Assembly (NCBI GenBank): GCA_025355305.1
Contig: JANXZW010000057.1
Coordinates: 1-63,625, forward strand
DNA: 63,625 nucleotides
Direction: 5' to 3'
From: Actinomycetes bacterium
GTDB taxonomy: Bacteria > Actinomycetota > Actinomycetes > Nanopelagicales > Nanopelagicaceae
Position 1 is the stretch's first letter. Every line of letters begins with the position of its first letter. Made by a program: the position numbers and the translations under genes. Below, piece by piece: positions 28,168 through 41,126 of this stretch. Below the pieces are notes generated by a model, which saw nothing but the letters and a program-made list of their open reading frames with translations, was not told the origin of the DNA and made no database searches.

Positions 28168-29062
28168 CTCTAGGGTGAGCGTTGTCGAAGGCTTTTTGCA
28201 GGCGCTCGGGCGAAACATGGGTATAAATCTGGGTAGTAGCGAGCGAGGAGTGACCCAAAATCTCTTGCACGGTGCGCAGATCTGCTCCGCCCTCCAGAAG
28301 GTGAGTCGCCGCGGTGTGGCGTAGCCCGTGGGGTCCCATCTTGGAGCCAACTGCCCCCATCGCTTGGTAGACCACCTCGCGAACGGTTCTTTGATCGATC
28401 CGACTCCCCCGCGAGCCTAAAAAGACTGCGCTCCCCGATTTCTCGCTGGCCAGGGCGGGGCGTGCCACCTCTAGATAACTCCGTAGCGCCTGCACCGCCG
28501 GGATTCCCATTGGAACGACCCGCTCTTTACTGCCCTTACCCATCACCTGCAGAGTGTTACGCGATTCATCAATGGAGCGAATATCCAGACCGCAGAGCTC
28601 TGAAACACGGACCCCTGTCGCATACAAGACCTCGATCATCGCTCGGTCGCGAATTGCCAAGGGTGTTGGCTCTTCGTCGACCCGTAGCTGCACACTTGCT
28701 AAAACAGTTTCGGTATCTGCAAGATCCAAAACTTCTGGCAGAGTGCGATGCGCTTTCGGGATGGCAAGTTCGGCGCCGAGATCACTCTTAATCCAGCCTT
28801 GGCTCGCTGCCCAATATGTAAACGCTCGAATCGAAACGATCCGTCGCGCCATCGTGGATCGGGCTACACCTGCTCCTTGTAACTCCGCCAACCACGAGCG
28901 AATATGTGTGAGCTCTAGTTGAGAGAACTCATCGATGTGCAGCTTCTTGATATGTTTAAGAAAAGATTCCAAGTCGCTGACGTAGCCTTTGATCGAGTTC
29001 TCAGCAAGATTGCGCACTAGTACAAGATGTTCCTCATATGCTGCAATTAACTCAGAGCTCAC
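28163..29062 (-). CDS. xerC: Tyrosine recombinase XerC
   Basis: XerC resolves chromosome dimers at dif together with XerD. The 299-residue product has an N-terminal core-binding domain and a C-terminal catalytic domain. All catalytic residues are present: Arg152, Lys178, His245 and Arg248 in HGLRHT, His271 and the nucleophile Tyr280. The GTG at 29062 fits family length, but the only AAGG lies one base upstream, so the start is uncertain. It follows cimA by ten bases and probably shares its transcript. The rpsB neighbour is standard. Confidence 0.9.
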   Translation of the reverse strand: MSSELIAAYEEHLVLVRNLAENSIKGYVSDLESFLKHIKKLHIDEFSQLELTHIRSWLAELQGAGVARSTMARRIVSIRAFTYWAASQGWIKSDLGAELAIPKAHRTLPEVLDLADTETVLASVQLRVDEEPTPLAIRDRAMIEVLYATGVRVSELCGLDIRSIDESRNTLQVMGKGSKERVVPMGIPAVQALRSYLEVARPALASEKSGSAVFLGSRGSRIDQRTVREVVYQAMGAVGSKMGPHGLRHTAATHLLEGGADLRTVQEILGHSSLATTQIYTHVSPERLQKAFDNAHPRA

Positions 29063-29072
29063 ACCTTGAAGG

Positions 29073-30662
29073 CTACTCGGGTTTACGACCTTGCCGCAGT
29101 AAGCCATAGGTAACGGCATCTTCAAGAGCCATCGCTGAGGCCGCAATCACATTCTCATGAACTCCAACTGTGGTCCATGAGCCATCTCCATCGCTGGTTT
29201 CCACTAGGACACGTGTGACGGCGCCAGTGCCAAGTCGACCTTCGAGAATACGCACCTTGTAATCGGTTAATTCCAAGCGCTCGAGTTCCGGGTAGAACTT
29301 CTTAAGACCAGAACGCAGCGCTGTATCGATCGCATTGACTGGGCCATTCCCAAAACCTTGCGTCACAATGCTTTCACCGTGCGCGGTGAGAGTGACCGTT
29401 GCCTTTGAAGTTACTCCCCCGCTGGCATCGCCATCAACGGTGGTCTGCCAATCTTCAATAGTGAAGAAGTCGGCGCGCTTTCCCGCGATTTCTTCCCGCA
29501 GAAGAAGTTCGAAGGAGGCATCGGCCGCTTCAAAAGTGAAGCCCCGAGATTCCATCTCTTTAACTCGATCAACAACGCGAGCAACAACTTCCCTATCACC
29601 GCCGAGGTCGATGCCTAACTCCTTTGATTTCAATTCAATGGATGCGCGACCCGCCATCTCTGAAACCAGCATCCGCATATCGTTTCCGACGCTTGACGGA
29701 TCTTCATGCTGATACATAGCAGGATCCACCTTAATTGCGCTGGCATGTAGCCCCGCCTTGTGGGCGAAAGCCGAGGTACCGACATAAGGCTGACGAGCGC
29801 TCGGGGCAACATTTGTTACCTCGGCCACCGCATGTGAAATTCTGAAAGACTCTTGTAGGGCCCCAACAGGGAGAACTGGTCTCTTCATTTTAAGTTCGAG
29901 ATTTGCGATGATGCTGACTAGATCTGCATTACCGGTGCGCTCGCCGTAGCCATTTAGCGTTCCCTGTACGTGAGTCACGCCAGCCTCAATAGCAGCGAGT
30001 GAGTTGGCAATCGCACATCCGGTGTCATTGTGGCAATGAATACCGAGGCGAGCCGATGAGGCGTGCAACACCTCGTGCACAACATCTGTAAGTTCGGCTG
30101 GCAACATTCCTCCGTTGGTGTCGCAGAGTGCGATGACATCAGCACCAGATTCCGCTGCCACACGAACTACTTCAAGGGCATATGCCTTGTTGGAGCGGTA
30201 ACCATCGAAGAAGTGTTCTGCATCGAGAAAGACGCGCTGCCCACCCTCGCGCAGGAATTGGATCGAACTGCGAATCATCTCTAGGTTCTCAGCAAGCGTT
30301 GTCTTCAGAGCAAGTTCAACATGGCGATCGTGGCTCTTTGCAACGAGGGTAACTGCCGGTGCGCCTGAATCTCGTAGCGCACGAAGCAATGCATCATCGG
30401 CAGCTTGCAGACCCGGCCGTCGAGTTGCGCCAAAGGCTACAAAGGTAGCGTTCTTCAATTTCAACTCGGTCTGAGCTAACTTAAAGAACTCGGTATCTTT
30501 CGGATTTGCTCCCGGCCAACCACCTTCAATAAATCCAACGCCCAAATCATCTAAGTGGCGCGCGATCGCCAACTTGTCATGAACCGAGAGATTGAGCCCC
30601 TCTTGCTGCGCGCCATCGCGCAGCGTGGTGTCATAGATATGAAAGGCATCAGATACGGACAT
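29073..30662 (-). CDS. cimA: (R)-citramalate synthase CimA
   Basis: CimA condenses pyruvate and acetyl-CoA to citramalate, giving a threonine-independent entry to isoleucine. The 529-residue protein has the HMGL-type barrel start YDTTLRDGAQQEGLNLS, the metal/substrate motifs HCHNDTGCAIANSLAA and NGYGERTGNADLVSI, and a C-terminal LeuA-type allosteric domain. Length and the DGAQQEG signature favour CimA over 2-isopropylmalate synthase. It sits in the ilv operon, one base overlapping ilvE (TAATG), which supports the isoleucine role. Confidence 0.92.
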   Translation of the reverse strand: MSVSDAFHIYDTTLRDGAQQEGLNLSVHDKLAIARHLDDLGVGFIEGGWPGANPKDTEFFKLAQTELKLKNATFVAFGATRRPGLQAADDALLRALRDSGAPAVTLVAKSHDRHVELALKTTLAENLEMIRSSIQFLREGGQRVFLDAEHFFDGYRSNKAYALEVVRVAAESGADVIALCDTNGGMLPAELTDVVHEVLHASSARLGIHCHNDTGCAIANSLAAIEAGVTHVQGTLNGYGERTGNADLVSIIANLELKMKRPVLPVGALQESFRISHAVAEVTNVAPSARQPYVGTSAFAHKAGLHASAIKVDPAMYQHEDPSSVGNDMRMLVSEMAGRASIELKSKELGIDLGGDREVVARVVDRVKEMESRGFTFEAADASFELLLREEIAGKRADFFTIEDWQTTVDGDASGGVTSKATVTLTAHGESIVTQGFGNGPVNAIDTALRSGLKKFYPELERLELTDYKVRILEGRLGTGAVTRVLVETSDGDGSWTTVGVHENVIAASAMALEDAVTYGLLRQGRKPE

Positions 30663-31747
30663 TATGAAACTCGCTTGTTCCAGCCGTGCTTGTCCTCAAT
30701 TGTGCCATGTTGAATTCCAAGCAACGTCTGACGAATTTGATTTGTGATAGGACCTGGGTTGCCATCACCAGTTGGCCATGTGCCTTGTGCGCTCTTGGCT
30801 GCACCAACAGGAGTCACAACCGCGGCAGTCCCGCAGGCAAAGATTTCAGTGATCTCACCTGAGTTCACACCACGGTGCCAATCATCGACAGAGATCATTA
30901 CCTCTTCCACCTTGTAACCCAGATCTTGTGCGACTTGGAGAACCGAACTGCGCGTTACTCCGGCAAGAAGAGTTCCGGTGAGTTTAGGAGTGAAGACAGT
31001 TGCTCCTTGGCCCGCGCCTTTAACAAAGAAGAGGTTCATACCGCCCATCTCTTCGACCCATTTGCGCTCCATGGCATCTAGCCAAACGACCTGGTCGCAG
31101 CCTTCGGCGGCGGCTTGCTTCTGTGCCAAGAGGGAACCTGCGTAATTTCCACCGGTCTTGGCCTCACCTGTACCGCCAGGCGCCGCTCGAACATATTCAG
31201 TCGAGATCCAAACAGTTACAGCTTTACCTGGATTGAAGTATGCCGAGGCGGGAGTCGTAATGACGATGTAAGTAGCTTGGTTGCTGGGACGAACACCGAG
31301 ACCAATTTCACTGGCAAACATAAAGGGGCGGATATAGAGGGATTCACCGAAATTCTTCGGAACCCAAGCGCGCTCGTGGTTCACGAGTGCCTCTACCGTT
31401 CTGACGAAATCTTGCATCGGGAGTTCGGGGAGCGCCATGCGAGCGGCACTGCGACGAAAACGTTCTGCATTAGCCTCTGGGCGAAAGAGACTGACTCCCC
31501 CATTCGGCTGGATATACGCCTTGAGTCCTTCAAAAATTTCCTGACCGTAGTGCAGGACTGATGTAGCAGGATCAATAGAGAGAGGGCCGTAAGTTTTGAG
31601 CTCTGCATCGGACCAGCCACTAGCCTCACTCCACTGGGCTAGCACCATGTTGTCGGTATAGTGTTTGCCAAAACCTCCCTGCGCCACCTTGGCCGCGCGA
31701 TCTGCATCGCTCGCCGGATTTGGATTGGGATTGAGGATGATCTTCAT
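30662..31747 (-). CDS. ilvE: Branched-chain amino acid aminotransferase
   Basis: IlvE transfers the amino group from glutamate in the last step to Val, Ile and Leu. The 361-residue fold-type IV PLP enzyme has IFEGLKAYIQPNGGVSLFRP and the PLP Lys in AKTGGNYAGSLLAQ. The typical VTPVGAAKSAQGTW segment is near the C-terminus. The start directly follows the leuB-frame neighbour in a tightly packed operon. It overlaps cimA by one base. Confidence 0.95.
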   Translation of the reverse strand: MKIILNPNPNPASDADRAAKVAQGGFGKHYTDNMVLAQWSEASGWSDAELKTYGPLSIDPATSVLHYGQEIFEGLKAYIQPNGGVSLFRPEANAERFRRSAARMALPELPMQDFVRTVEALVNHERAWVPKNFGESLYIRPFMFASEIGLGVRPSNQATYIVITTPASAYFNPGKAVTVWISTEYVRAAPGGTGEAKTGGNYAGSLLAQKQAAAEGCDQVVWLDAMERKWVEEMGGMNLFFVKGAGQGATVFTPKLTGTLLAGVTRSSVLQVAQDLGYKVEEVMISVDDWHRGVNSGEITEIFACGTAAVVTPVGAAKSAQGTWPTGDGNPGPITNQIRQTLLGIQHGTIEDKHGWNKRVS

Positions 31748-32781
31748 TTATAGGGCTCCCGCCAGCGCATCACCGATTTGTACGGTGCTTCTCTTTGTAT
31801 CTCCACGAGTCAGTAAATCTGCGGCAACTGCGCGTTCTACATCTGCAGCAGCTTCTATCTCACCCAAGTGAGTCAAGAGCATCGCAACGGACATAACGGT
31901 CGCCGTTGGATCAGCAAGAGATTTTCCAGCAATATCTGGGGCAGAGCCATGTACCGGCTCAAACATTGACGGGAACTCTCTGGTCGGATTGATATTGCCA
32001 GAAGCGGCAAGGCCGATCCCTCCGCAAATAGCGGCAGCGATATCAGTCAAGATATCTCCGAAAAGGTTATCTGTCACAACGACGTCAAAGCGCTCAGGAT
32101 TGGTCACGAAGAACATCGAAGCTGCATCGACGTGGAGGTAATCGGTCGCAATATCTGGAAACTCTTTAGCAACTTCATTAAATGTACGTGTCCAGAGGCC
32201 ACCCGAGTGAGTCAGAACATTGTTTTTGTGCACCAAAGTAAGTTTCTTACGGGGACGAGCTGATGCACGAGCGAAGGCATCACGAATGACGCGCTCTGCA
32301 CCACGACGGGTGTTAAGTGACTCTTCTGTTGCAATCTCAGCAGCTGTACCAAAAGCGAGATTTCCTCCAGCGCCAACATAAGGTCCTTCGGTTCCTTCAC
32401 GCACCACGATGAAATCGATAGGAGCTTGCGTAGCCAATGGCGAAGTAACACCAGCGTGCAACTTTGCGGGGCGCAGGTTTACATACTGATCGAAGGCAAA
32501 GCGTAATTTGAGGAGAAGTCCACGTTCAAGAACTCCACTGGGGACAGAGGGATCACCAACGGCGCCAAGCAAGATGACATCGCTCTTAGCGATCTCAGCC
32601 ATAGTTTCATCGCTCATGACTTCGCCAGTAGCATGCCAATGGGCAGCTCCTAAGTGGTAAGGCACCTTGGTAAAAGAGAGGTCATACTTTGCGGAAACTT
32701 TCTCCAGAACTTTGAGACCTTCGGCAACTACCTCAGGTCCAATTCCATCTCCGGCGATTATCGCGAGATTGAACTCCTTCA

Positions 32782-32782
<1 letters not shown>
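31748..32782 (-). CDS. leuB: 3-isopropylmalate dehydrogenase
   Basis: LeuB oxidises 3-isopropylmalate in leucine synthesis and in this context can also oxidise the methylmalate formed downstream of citramalate. The 344 residues include [25 protein letters not shown], the metal-site [13 protein letters not shown] and the NAD-site [13 protein letters not shown]. The stop codon abuts the ilvE ATG. The start overlaps serA by one base (TAATG). No leuA, leuC or leuD is in the window. Confidence 0.95.
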
Positions 32783-35931
<3,149 letters not shown>

Positions 35932-37671
35932 TTATAACTCCTGCGAATCCCAGATCGGAGCCATCGACTTTGCAATCACGATGTCATCATTCGATGTGCC
36001 TGCGGCGACCATCGGCCAGACCATCGCATCGCGATGTACGCTGAAATCTACGACAACGGGACGATCATTGATCGCCATCGCCTCGTTGATAACGCGATCA
36101 ACATCCTCTTTGCTCTCACAACGCAGACCAACACATCCCATCGCTTCAGCGAGTTTTGCAAAATCTGGAATGCGCTTGGAGTGCAGATCAGTGTTGGAGT
36201 AGCGCTCGTTGTAGAACAAGGTTTGCCATTGGCGAACCATTCCCAGAGATTCATTGTTGATAATGGCGACTTTGATTGGAATATTATTCAAGGCACAGGT
36301 GACTAGCTCTTGATTGGTCATCTGGAAGCAGCCATCTCCATCAATGGCCCAGACCACGGTATCTGGCGCGCCAACCTTCGCGCCCATTGCAGCCGGAACA
36401 GCAAATCCCATCGTGCCAAGCCCACCGGAATTGATCCACGTGCGCGGCTTCTCATAGTTAACAAATTGTGAAGACCACATCTGGTGTTGCCCAACTCCTG
36501 CAACATAAATTGCATCTGGACCAGCGATCTGGCCCAAGCGTTGAATCACATATTGGGGAGAGAGCGAGCCATCAGTCGGTTCGTCAAAACCGAGGGGATA
36601 CTTGGTGCGCCAACCGTTGCAGAGCGACCACCACTCTGTGAGATCAGGCTTAGAACTTTCGAACTTCTTCTTCAGTTCTGGCAGGAGCGCGTTGATCGTC
36701 GCCTTGAGATCCCCGATAAGTGCAACATCGACGATGCGGTTCTTGCCAATTTCGGCGGGATCAATATCGGCGTGGATGACCTTCGCATTTGGCGCAAAAG
36801 ATGAGAGTTTGCCGGTGACACGATCATCAAAGCGAGCACCCAAAGTGATCAGCAGATCCGCCTTCTGCAATGCCGTAACCGCCGCGACAGTTCCATGCAT
36901 ACCCGGCATACCAAGGTGTTGTGGGTGACTATCCGGAAATGACCCGAGCGCCATCAAGGTTGTCACAACAGGTGCGCCCGTGAGCTCGGCTAGTTTCATC
37001 AACTCGGCCGATGCGTTGGATTTAATCATTCCACCGCCAATGTAAAGAACCGGACTCTTCGACTCTGCGATCAAGCTAGCTGCGTCACGGATTGACTCTA
37101 CGGTTGGATCCATGATCGGGTTATACCCCGGAAGAGAGATTGAGGCTGGCCAATCAAAGTCAGTCATCTTGGTGAGAGCATCCTTGGCAATATCAACGAG
37201 TACCGCTCCTGGGCGACCGGTGCCTGCGATGTGGAAGGCCTCGGCGATGGCACGCGCAATCTCGCGCGGATCTGTGATCAGGAAGTTGTGCTTAGTCACT
37301 GGCATCGTGATGCCGCGAATATCAGCCTCTTGAAAGGCATCCGTTCCAATAGCTGCAGAGGCAACTTGACCTGTGATCGCGACGATTGGGACAGAGTCCA
37401 TCTGAGCGTCGGCGAGCGGAGTGACCAGGTTGGTTGCCCCGGGTCCGGAGGTCGCGATGCATACTCCAACACGTCCACTGGCCTGGGCATAGCCCGTCGC
37501 CGCATGTCCAGCGCCCTGCTCGTGGCGAACCAGAATGTGGCGGATAGAACTATCGAAGATGGGGTCATACGCGGGAAGGATTGCTCCCCCCGGAATTCCG
37601 AACATGACCTCGACGCCGGCAGCTTCAAGTGAATCTACCAGCGCCTGCGCTCCGGTGACTTGTGCTGACAT
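35932..37671 (-). CDS. ilvB: Acetolactate synthase large subunit
   Basis: IlvB is the thiamine diphosphate- and FAD-dependent catalytic subunit making acetolactate or acetohydroxybutyrate. The 579-residue product begins [20 protein letters not shown]. It has [12 protein letters not shown], the catalytic Glu in [15 protein letters not shown], and the ThDP motif [15 protein letters not shown] with its Asn. The ATG at 37671 is chosen because AAGGAG lies six bases upstream; the upstream in-frame extension runs through the attenuator hairpin and is not real. It leads the ilvBNC-serA-leuB-ilvE-cimA operon. Confidence 0.96.
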   Translation of the reverse strand: MSAQVTGAQALVDSLEAAGVEVMFGIPGGAILPAYDPIFDSSIRHILVRHEQGAGHAATGYAQASGRVGVCIATSGPGATNLVTPLADAQMDSVPIVAITGQVASAAIGTDAFQEADIRGITMPVTKHNFLITDPREIARAIAEAFHIAGTGRPGAVLVDIAKDALTKMTDFDWPASISLPGYNPIMDPTVESIRDAASLIAESKSPVLYIGGGMIKSNASAELMKLAELTGAPVVTTLMALGSFPDSHPQHLGMPGMHGTVAAVTALQKADLLITLGARFDDRVTGKLSSFAPNAKVIHADIDPAEIGKNRIVDVALIGDLKATINALLPELKKKFESSKPDLTEWWSLCNGWRTKYPLGFDEPTDGSLSPQYVIQRLGQIAGPDAIYVAGVGQHQMWSSQFVNYEKPRTWINSGGLGTMGFAVPAAMGAKVGAPDTVVWAIDGDGCFQMTNQELVTCALNNIPIKVAIINNESLGMVRQWQTLFYNERYSNTDLHSKRIPDFAKLAEAMGCVGLRCESKEDVDRVINEAMAINDRPVVVDFSVHRDAMVWPMVAAGTSNDDIVIAKSMAPIWDSQEL

Positions 37672-37717
37672 ATTCATCTCCTTCCTGGTCGTTGTGCTCT
37701 GCAGATATTTACCCCGT

Positions 37718-37751
37718 GAAATACGAAACCCCTCAGTTTCAACTGAGGGGT
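37718..37751 (-). terminator. ilvB attenuator terminator hairpin
   Basis: ACCCCTCAGTT (37728-37738) and AACTGAGGGGT (37741-37751) form a perfect 11-bp stem with a 2-base loop, followed on the minus strand by TTCGTATTTC. It lies 20 bases after the leader-peptide stop and 47 bases before the ilvB ribosome site. That is the expected position for an intrinsic attenuator terminator. Confidence 0.85.
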
Positions 37752-37752
37752 A

Positions 37753-37781
37753 GCGCACCATCTAGTCAGACTAGATCGCGC
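37753..37781 (-). promoter_or_regulatory. ilvB leader pause hairpin overlapping the leader-peptide stop
   Basis: ATCTAGT/ACTAGAT form a 7-bp stem with loop CAG (37760-37776), extended by outer GCGC/GCGC pairs. The leader-peptide stop codon lies inside it, so a ribosome finishing the peptide would melt it and one stalled earlier would not. An exact alternative antiterminator pairing could not be settled by eye. Confidence 0.55.
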
Positions 37782-37809
37782 GCTCTCGAATCACCACTAC
37801 TGATGTCAT
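37771..37809 (-). CDS. ilvB leader peptide, Val/Ile-rich, predicted leaderless
   Basis: A 12-codon reading frame, MTSVVVIRERAI, precedes the attenuator hairpins. Codons 4-7 are Val-Val-Val-Ile (GTA GTG GTG ATT) and codon 12 is Ile (ATC). This is the signature of a ribosome-mediated attenuator sensing charged tRNA-Val and tRNA-Ile. No ribosome site precedes the ATG; the predicted transcription start coincides with its A. Comparable ilvB leader peptides are known in corynebacteria and other actinobacteria. Its only role would be to let ribosome position decide terminator formation. Confidence 0.82.
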   Translation of the reverse strand: MTSVVVIRERAI

Positions 37810-37815
37810 GCCCTA

Positions 37816-37844
37816 ATTCTCGCTGGTCGCGTTAGCGCCGTCAA
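37816..37844 (-). promoter_or_regulatory. Predicted ilvB operon promoter
   Basis: TTGACG at 37839-37844 and GAGAAT at 37816-37821 are separated by exactly 17 bases. The start point 6-7 bases on falls at 37809-37810, the first base of the leader-peptide ATG. The distance fits a leaderless leader transcript. Confidence 0.65.
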
Positions 37845-37868
37845 CCCCAATTCAACCCGTCTCAAAAT

Positions 37869-37886
37869 ATGAGAAATGGGTCTCAT
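37869..37886 (-). terminator. Weak terminator-like hairpin after ilvD
   Basis: On the minus strand ATGAGA-CCCATT-TCTCAT is followed by ATTTTG, just beyond the ilvD stop and upstream of the ilvB promoter. The 6-bp AT-rich stem would be a weak terminator for the obgE-to-ilvD transcript. Confidence 0.35.
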
Positions 37887-37891
37887 GTTAA

Positions 37892-39577
37892 CTAACCACA
37901 GACCGCTCCCCGCGAGGCAGAGCCAACTACCTTTGCGTACTTTGCCAGGACGCCGCGACGGAACTTATGGGGCACCGGAACGAAATCTTTGCGCCGCTCC
38001 TCGAGTTCAGCGGGCTCCACGAGAAGATCCAGGGTGCGCCTGGCAATATCGATGCGAATCAAGTCGCCATCCTTGATCAAGGCGATGGGCCCGCCATCGA
38101 CAGCCTCTGGAGTGACATGGCCAACACAGAGTCCCGTGCTGCCACCAGAGAAGCGACCGTCGGTCAAGAGCAGTGTGGACTTACCGAGACCAGCGCCTTT
38201 AATTGCCCCGGTGATCATCAGCATTTCGCGCATACCTGGGCCACCCTTTGGCCCCTCGTAGCGGATAACGACGACATCGCCAGCCTTGATCGTTCCATTT
38301 TCCAGCGCTGTCATGGCAGCCTGCTCGCGCTCAAAGACCCGGGCTGGTCCCTCAAAGAAATCAACACCTACACCGGCGGTCTTGCAGACCGCTCCGTCTG
38401 TGGCGAGGCTTCCATACAAGATGGTGATCCCGCCACCAGCGGAGAGCGGGTTCTTGATGGAGTGCAGAACTTCCCCATCAGGATCTAGCGGTGTGAGCTC
38501 TGCCAAATTCTCGGCCATGCTCTTGCCAGTAACCGTGAGGCAATCGCCGTGCAAGAAACCTGCGTCAAGCAGTGCACGGAGCACAACGGGAATCCCACCA
38601 ACTCGATCGATATCTGTCATGACGAATTTGCCGAATGGCTTTAGATCGCCAAGAAGTGGAGTGCGCTCACTGATCCGTTGGAAATCGGCGAGATCGAGTT
38701 CAACTTCGGCTTCATTAGCAATCGCCAGCAAATGCAGCACCGCATTAGTTGAACCACCAAGTGCCATGACAACGGTGATTGCATTTTCAAAGGCCTTCTT
38801 GGTCAAAATGTCACGTGTGGTGATTCCCAGGCGAATTAATTCAACTACTGCTGCGCCAGATTTTATAGCGTAATCATCGCGACGACGATCGACAGATGGA
38901 GGAGATGCGGAGCCTGGAAGTGAGAGTCCAAGTGCTTCACCAACAGCCGCCATAGTGTTAGCCGTGTACATACCGCCGCATGCACCTTCACCGGGACAGA
39001 TGGCGCGTTCAATCTCATCGACCTTCTCTCGGCTGATCAAGCCGCGCGCACAGGCTCCTACCGCTTCAAAGGCATCGATGATCGTGACATCTTTTCCATC
39101 TACCTGGCCAGCTAGGGTCGAACCTGCATATACAAATACGCTCGCAACATCGATACGTGCAGCAGCCATCATCATTCCAGGCAGAGATTTATCGCAACCT
39201 GCAAATGTCACCATGCCATCGAGGCGCTCTGCTTGCATCACTGTTTCGACAGAGTCGGCAATGACTTCACGAGAGACGAGTGAGAAGTGCATACCCTCAT
39301 GGCCCATAGAGATTCCATCAGAAACCGAGATGGTTCCAAATTGCATGGGAAATCCCCCAGCGGCAATGACGCCCGTGCGCGAGGCCTTAGCCAAGCGATC
39401 AAGGGAGAGATTGCATGGGGTAATTTCATTCCACGAAGAGGCGATTCCGATCTGGGGTTTGACCCAATCATCATCGGTCATGCCGACCGCGCGGAGCATT
39501 CCGCGCGCCGGAGCGCGTTCTAATCCATCAGTGACTAGACCCGAGCGCGGCTTCATGGGGTTCTTGGGCTCAGTCAT
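37892..39577 (-). CDS. ilvD: Dihydroxy-acid dehydratase
   Basis: IlvD is the Fe-S dehydratase giving the 2-keto acids of valine and isoleucine. The 561-residue protein has cluster cysteines in [13 protein letters not shown] and [13 protein letters not shown]. It also has [14 protein letters not shown] and the C-terminal [27 protein letters not shown] site precedes the ATG at 39577. It lies 25 bases after gatB at the end of the obgE-proB-gatCAB run, upstream of the separately controlled ilvB operon. Confidence 0.96.
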   Translation of the reverse strand: MTEPKNPMKPRSGLVTDGLERAPARGMLRAVGMTDDDWVKPQIGIASSWNEITPCNLSLDRLAKASRTGVIAAGGFPMQFGTISVSDGISMGHEGMHFSLVSREVIADSVETVMQAERLDGMVTFAGCDKSLPGMMMAAARIDVASVFVYAGSTLAGQVDGKDVTIIDAFEAVGACARGLISREKVDEIERAICPGEGACGGMYTANTMAAVGEALGLSLPGSASPPSVDRRRDDYAIKSGAAVVELIRLGITTRDILTKKAFENAITVVMALGGSTNAVLHLLAIANEAEVELDLADFQRISERTPLLGDLKPFGKFVMTDIDRVGGIPVVLRALLDAGFLHGDCLTVTGKSMAENLAELTPLDPDGEVLHSIKNPLSAGGGITILYGSLATDGAVCKTAGVGVDFFEGPARVFEREQAAMTALENGTIKAGDVVVIRYEGPKGGPGMREMLMITGAIKGAGLGKSTLLLTDGRFSGGSTGLCVGHVTPEAVDGGPIALIKDGDLIRIDIARRTLDLLVEPAELEERRKDFVPVPHKFRRGVLAKYAKVVGSASRGAVCG

Positions 39578-39602
39578 ACTTTCACTCTCCAGTCACTTTC
39601 TC

Positions 39603-41126
39603 TCATTGGCCTAAATGCTTCAACAATAATTCGCGAACCTTGGCGGCATCGGCCTGTCCCCCAGTGGCCTTCATAACTGCGCCAATAAGCGCACCGGCAG
39701 CAGGAATATTTCCACCGCGAATTCTCTCTGCAGTTTCGGGTTGGGCAGCGATGGCAGCTTCAATAGCTAGCATCAAGGCTGCATCATCCGAGACCACTTT
39801 GAGTCCGCGCTGTGCAATGACCTCACTCGGTCTTCCCGCACCGGCGATTACGCCCTCTACAACCTGACGCGCTAGGTTGTCAGTAAGATCTCCATTTTGA
39901 ATCAGAGAAATTACCTCCGCAACTTGCGTTGGCGTAATGAGAGTCGTTGGATCTACATCGCGTTCATTTGCTAAACGCGAGATCTCTCCGAGCCACCATG
40001 AACGAGCACGAATGGGTTCAGCGCCGAGCTCGATCGTCTCTTGGACCACATCAAGTAGACCGGCATTGATCAGAGAGGTCATCTCTTTATCAGGGACCGA
40101 CCACTCAGCTTTTAGCCGAGCGCGACGTGCCGATGGACGCTCGGGAAGAGTTGCCCGCAACGCTTCAATCCACCCGCTATCTGGAGCTACAGGAACTAGA
40201 TCTGGTTCAGGGAAGTAGCGGTAATCCTCGGCCTGCTCTTTAGAGCGACCAGGGCGGGTCTGCCCACTCTCCTCAAGAAAGTGACGCGTCTCCTGCACGA
40301 TACGCTCGCCTGCTTCCAGACGATTCGATTGACGAATTACCTCACCGATGACGGCGCGTTCTACTGAGCGAAGCGAATTCACATTCTTGGTCTCGCTACG
40401 AGTTCCAAGGGTTCCGCTATCCAGAGGTGAGAGTGACACGTTAACATCGCAACGCATGGATCCCTGCTCCATCTTCACATCTGACACTCCAAGTGAGCGC
40501 AAGATGTCGCGAAGCTCTGAGACATATGCGCGGGCTACCTGTGGCGCGTACTTACCTGTACCACCCACAATCTTGGTGACAATCTCTACAAGAGGAATAC
40601 CAGCTCGGTTGTAATCGAGTAGCGAATATTCCGCGCCATGAATGCGACCGGTCGCTCCACCAACATGGAGTGACTTACCAGTGTCCTCTTCCATATGGAC
40701 GCGCTCAATCTCAACACGAAATTGCTTTGGGCCTTCCTCGGTTGCGATTTCAATATCGAGATATCCATTAACGCAGATCGGCTCGTCGTATTGCGAGGTC
40801 TGAAAATTCTTCGGCATATCGGGATAGAAATAGTTCTTACGAGCGAAGCGTGAGAAAGGTGCGATGGAGCAATTGAGTGCAAGACCGATCAAGATCGTGC
40901 TCTCTATCGCTTTACCATTTACGACTGGTAGCGCACCAGGAAGTCCCAAACAGACAGGACAGGTCTGTGTGTTCGGCTCCCCGCCAAACTCAGTAGAGCA
41001 CGAACAGAACATCTTTGACTTGGTATTGAGTTCAACGTGGACCTCAAGACCGAGCGTTGGCTCATATTTAGCTACGGCTTCATCGTAATTTAGATAATTG
41101 AGCGGCATTGGCACCATTTGCGACAT
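39603..41126 (-). CDS. gatB: Asp-tRNA(Asn)/Glu-tRNA(Gln) amidotransferase subunit B
   Basis: GatB binds the misacylated tRNA and carries the kinase/transamidase site of the GatCAB complex. The 507-residue product has [20 protein letters not shown], zinc cysteines ending in [13 protein letters not shown], and the C-terminal YqeY-like tail. The ATG at 41126 overlaps the gatA stop by one base (TAATG), the best evidence for this start; a frame extension to 41174 lies inside gatA. Confidence 0.95.
   Translation of the reverse strand: MSQMVPMPLNYLNYDEAVAKYEPTLGLEVHVELNTKSKMFCSCSTEFGGEPNTQTCPVCLGLPGALPVVNGKAIESTILIGLALNCSIAPFSRFARKNYFYPDMPKNFQTSQYDEPICVNGYLDIEIATEEGPKQFRVEIERVHMEEDTGKSLHVGGATGRIHGAEYSLLDYNRAGIPLVEIVTKIVGGTGKYAPQVARAYVSELRDILRSLGVSDVKMEQGSMRCDVNVSLSPLDSGTLGTRSETKNVNSLRSVERAVIGEVIRQSNRLEAGERIVQETRHFLEESGQTRPGRSKEQAEDYRYFPEPDLVPVAPDSGWIEALRATLPERPSARRARLKAEWSVPDKEMTSLINAGLLDVVQETIELGAEPIRARSWWLGEISRLANERDVDPTTLITPTQVAEVISLIQNGDLTDNLARQVVEGVIAGAGRPSEVIAQRGLKVVSDDAALMLAIEAAIAAQPETAERIRGGNIPAAGALIGAVMKATGGQADAAKVRELLLKHLGQ

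Noticed and set aside
28163-29062. xerC considered as a mobile-element integrase
   Set aside because: It sits next to rpsB as in other actinobacteria, has XerC length and catalytic residues, and no att repeats, tRNA target or phage genes are nearby.
37672-37761. In-frame extension of ilvB upstream of 37671
   Set aside because: It crosses the attenuator terminator hairpin and lacks homology; AAGGAG is placed correctly for the ATG at 37671.
38955-39614. Long plus-strand open frame (219 codons) opposite ilvD
   Set aside because: Composition is that of an antisense shadow; ilvD on the other strand is full-length and conserved.
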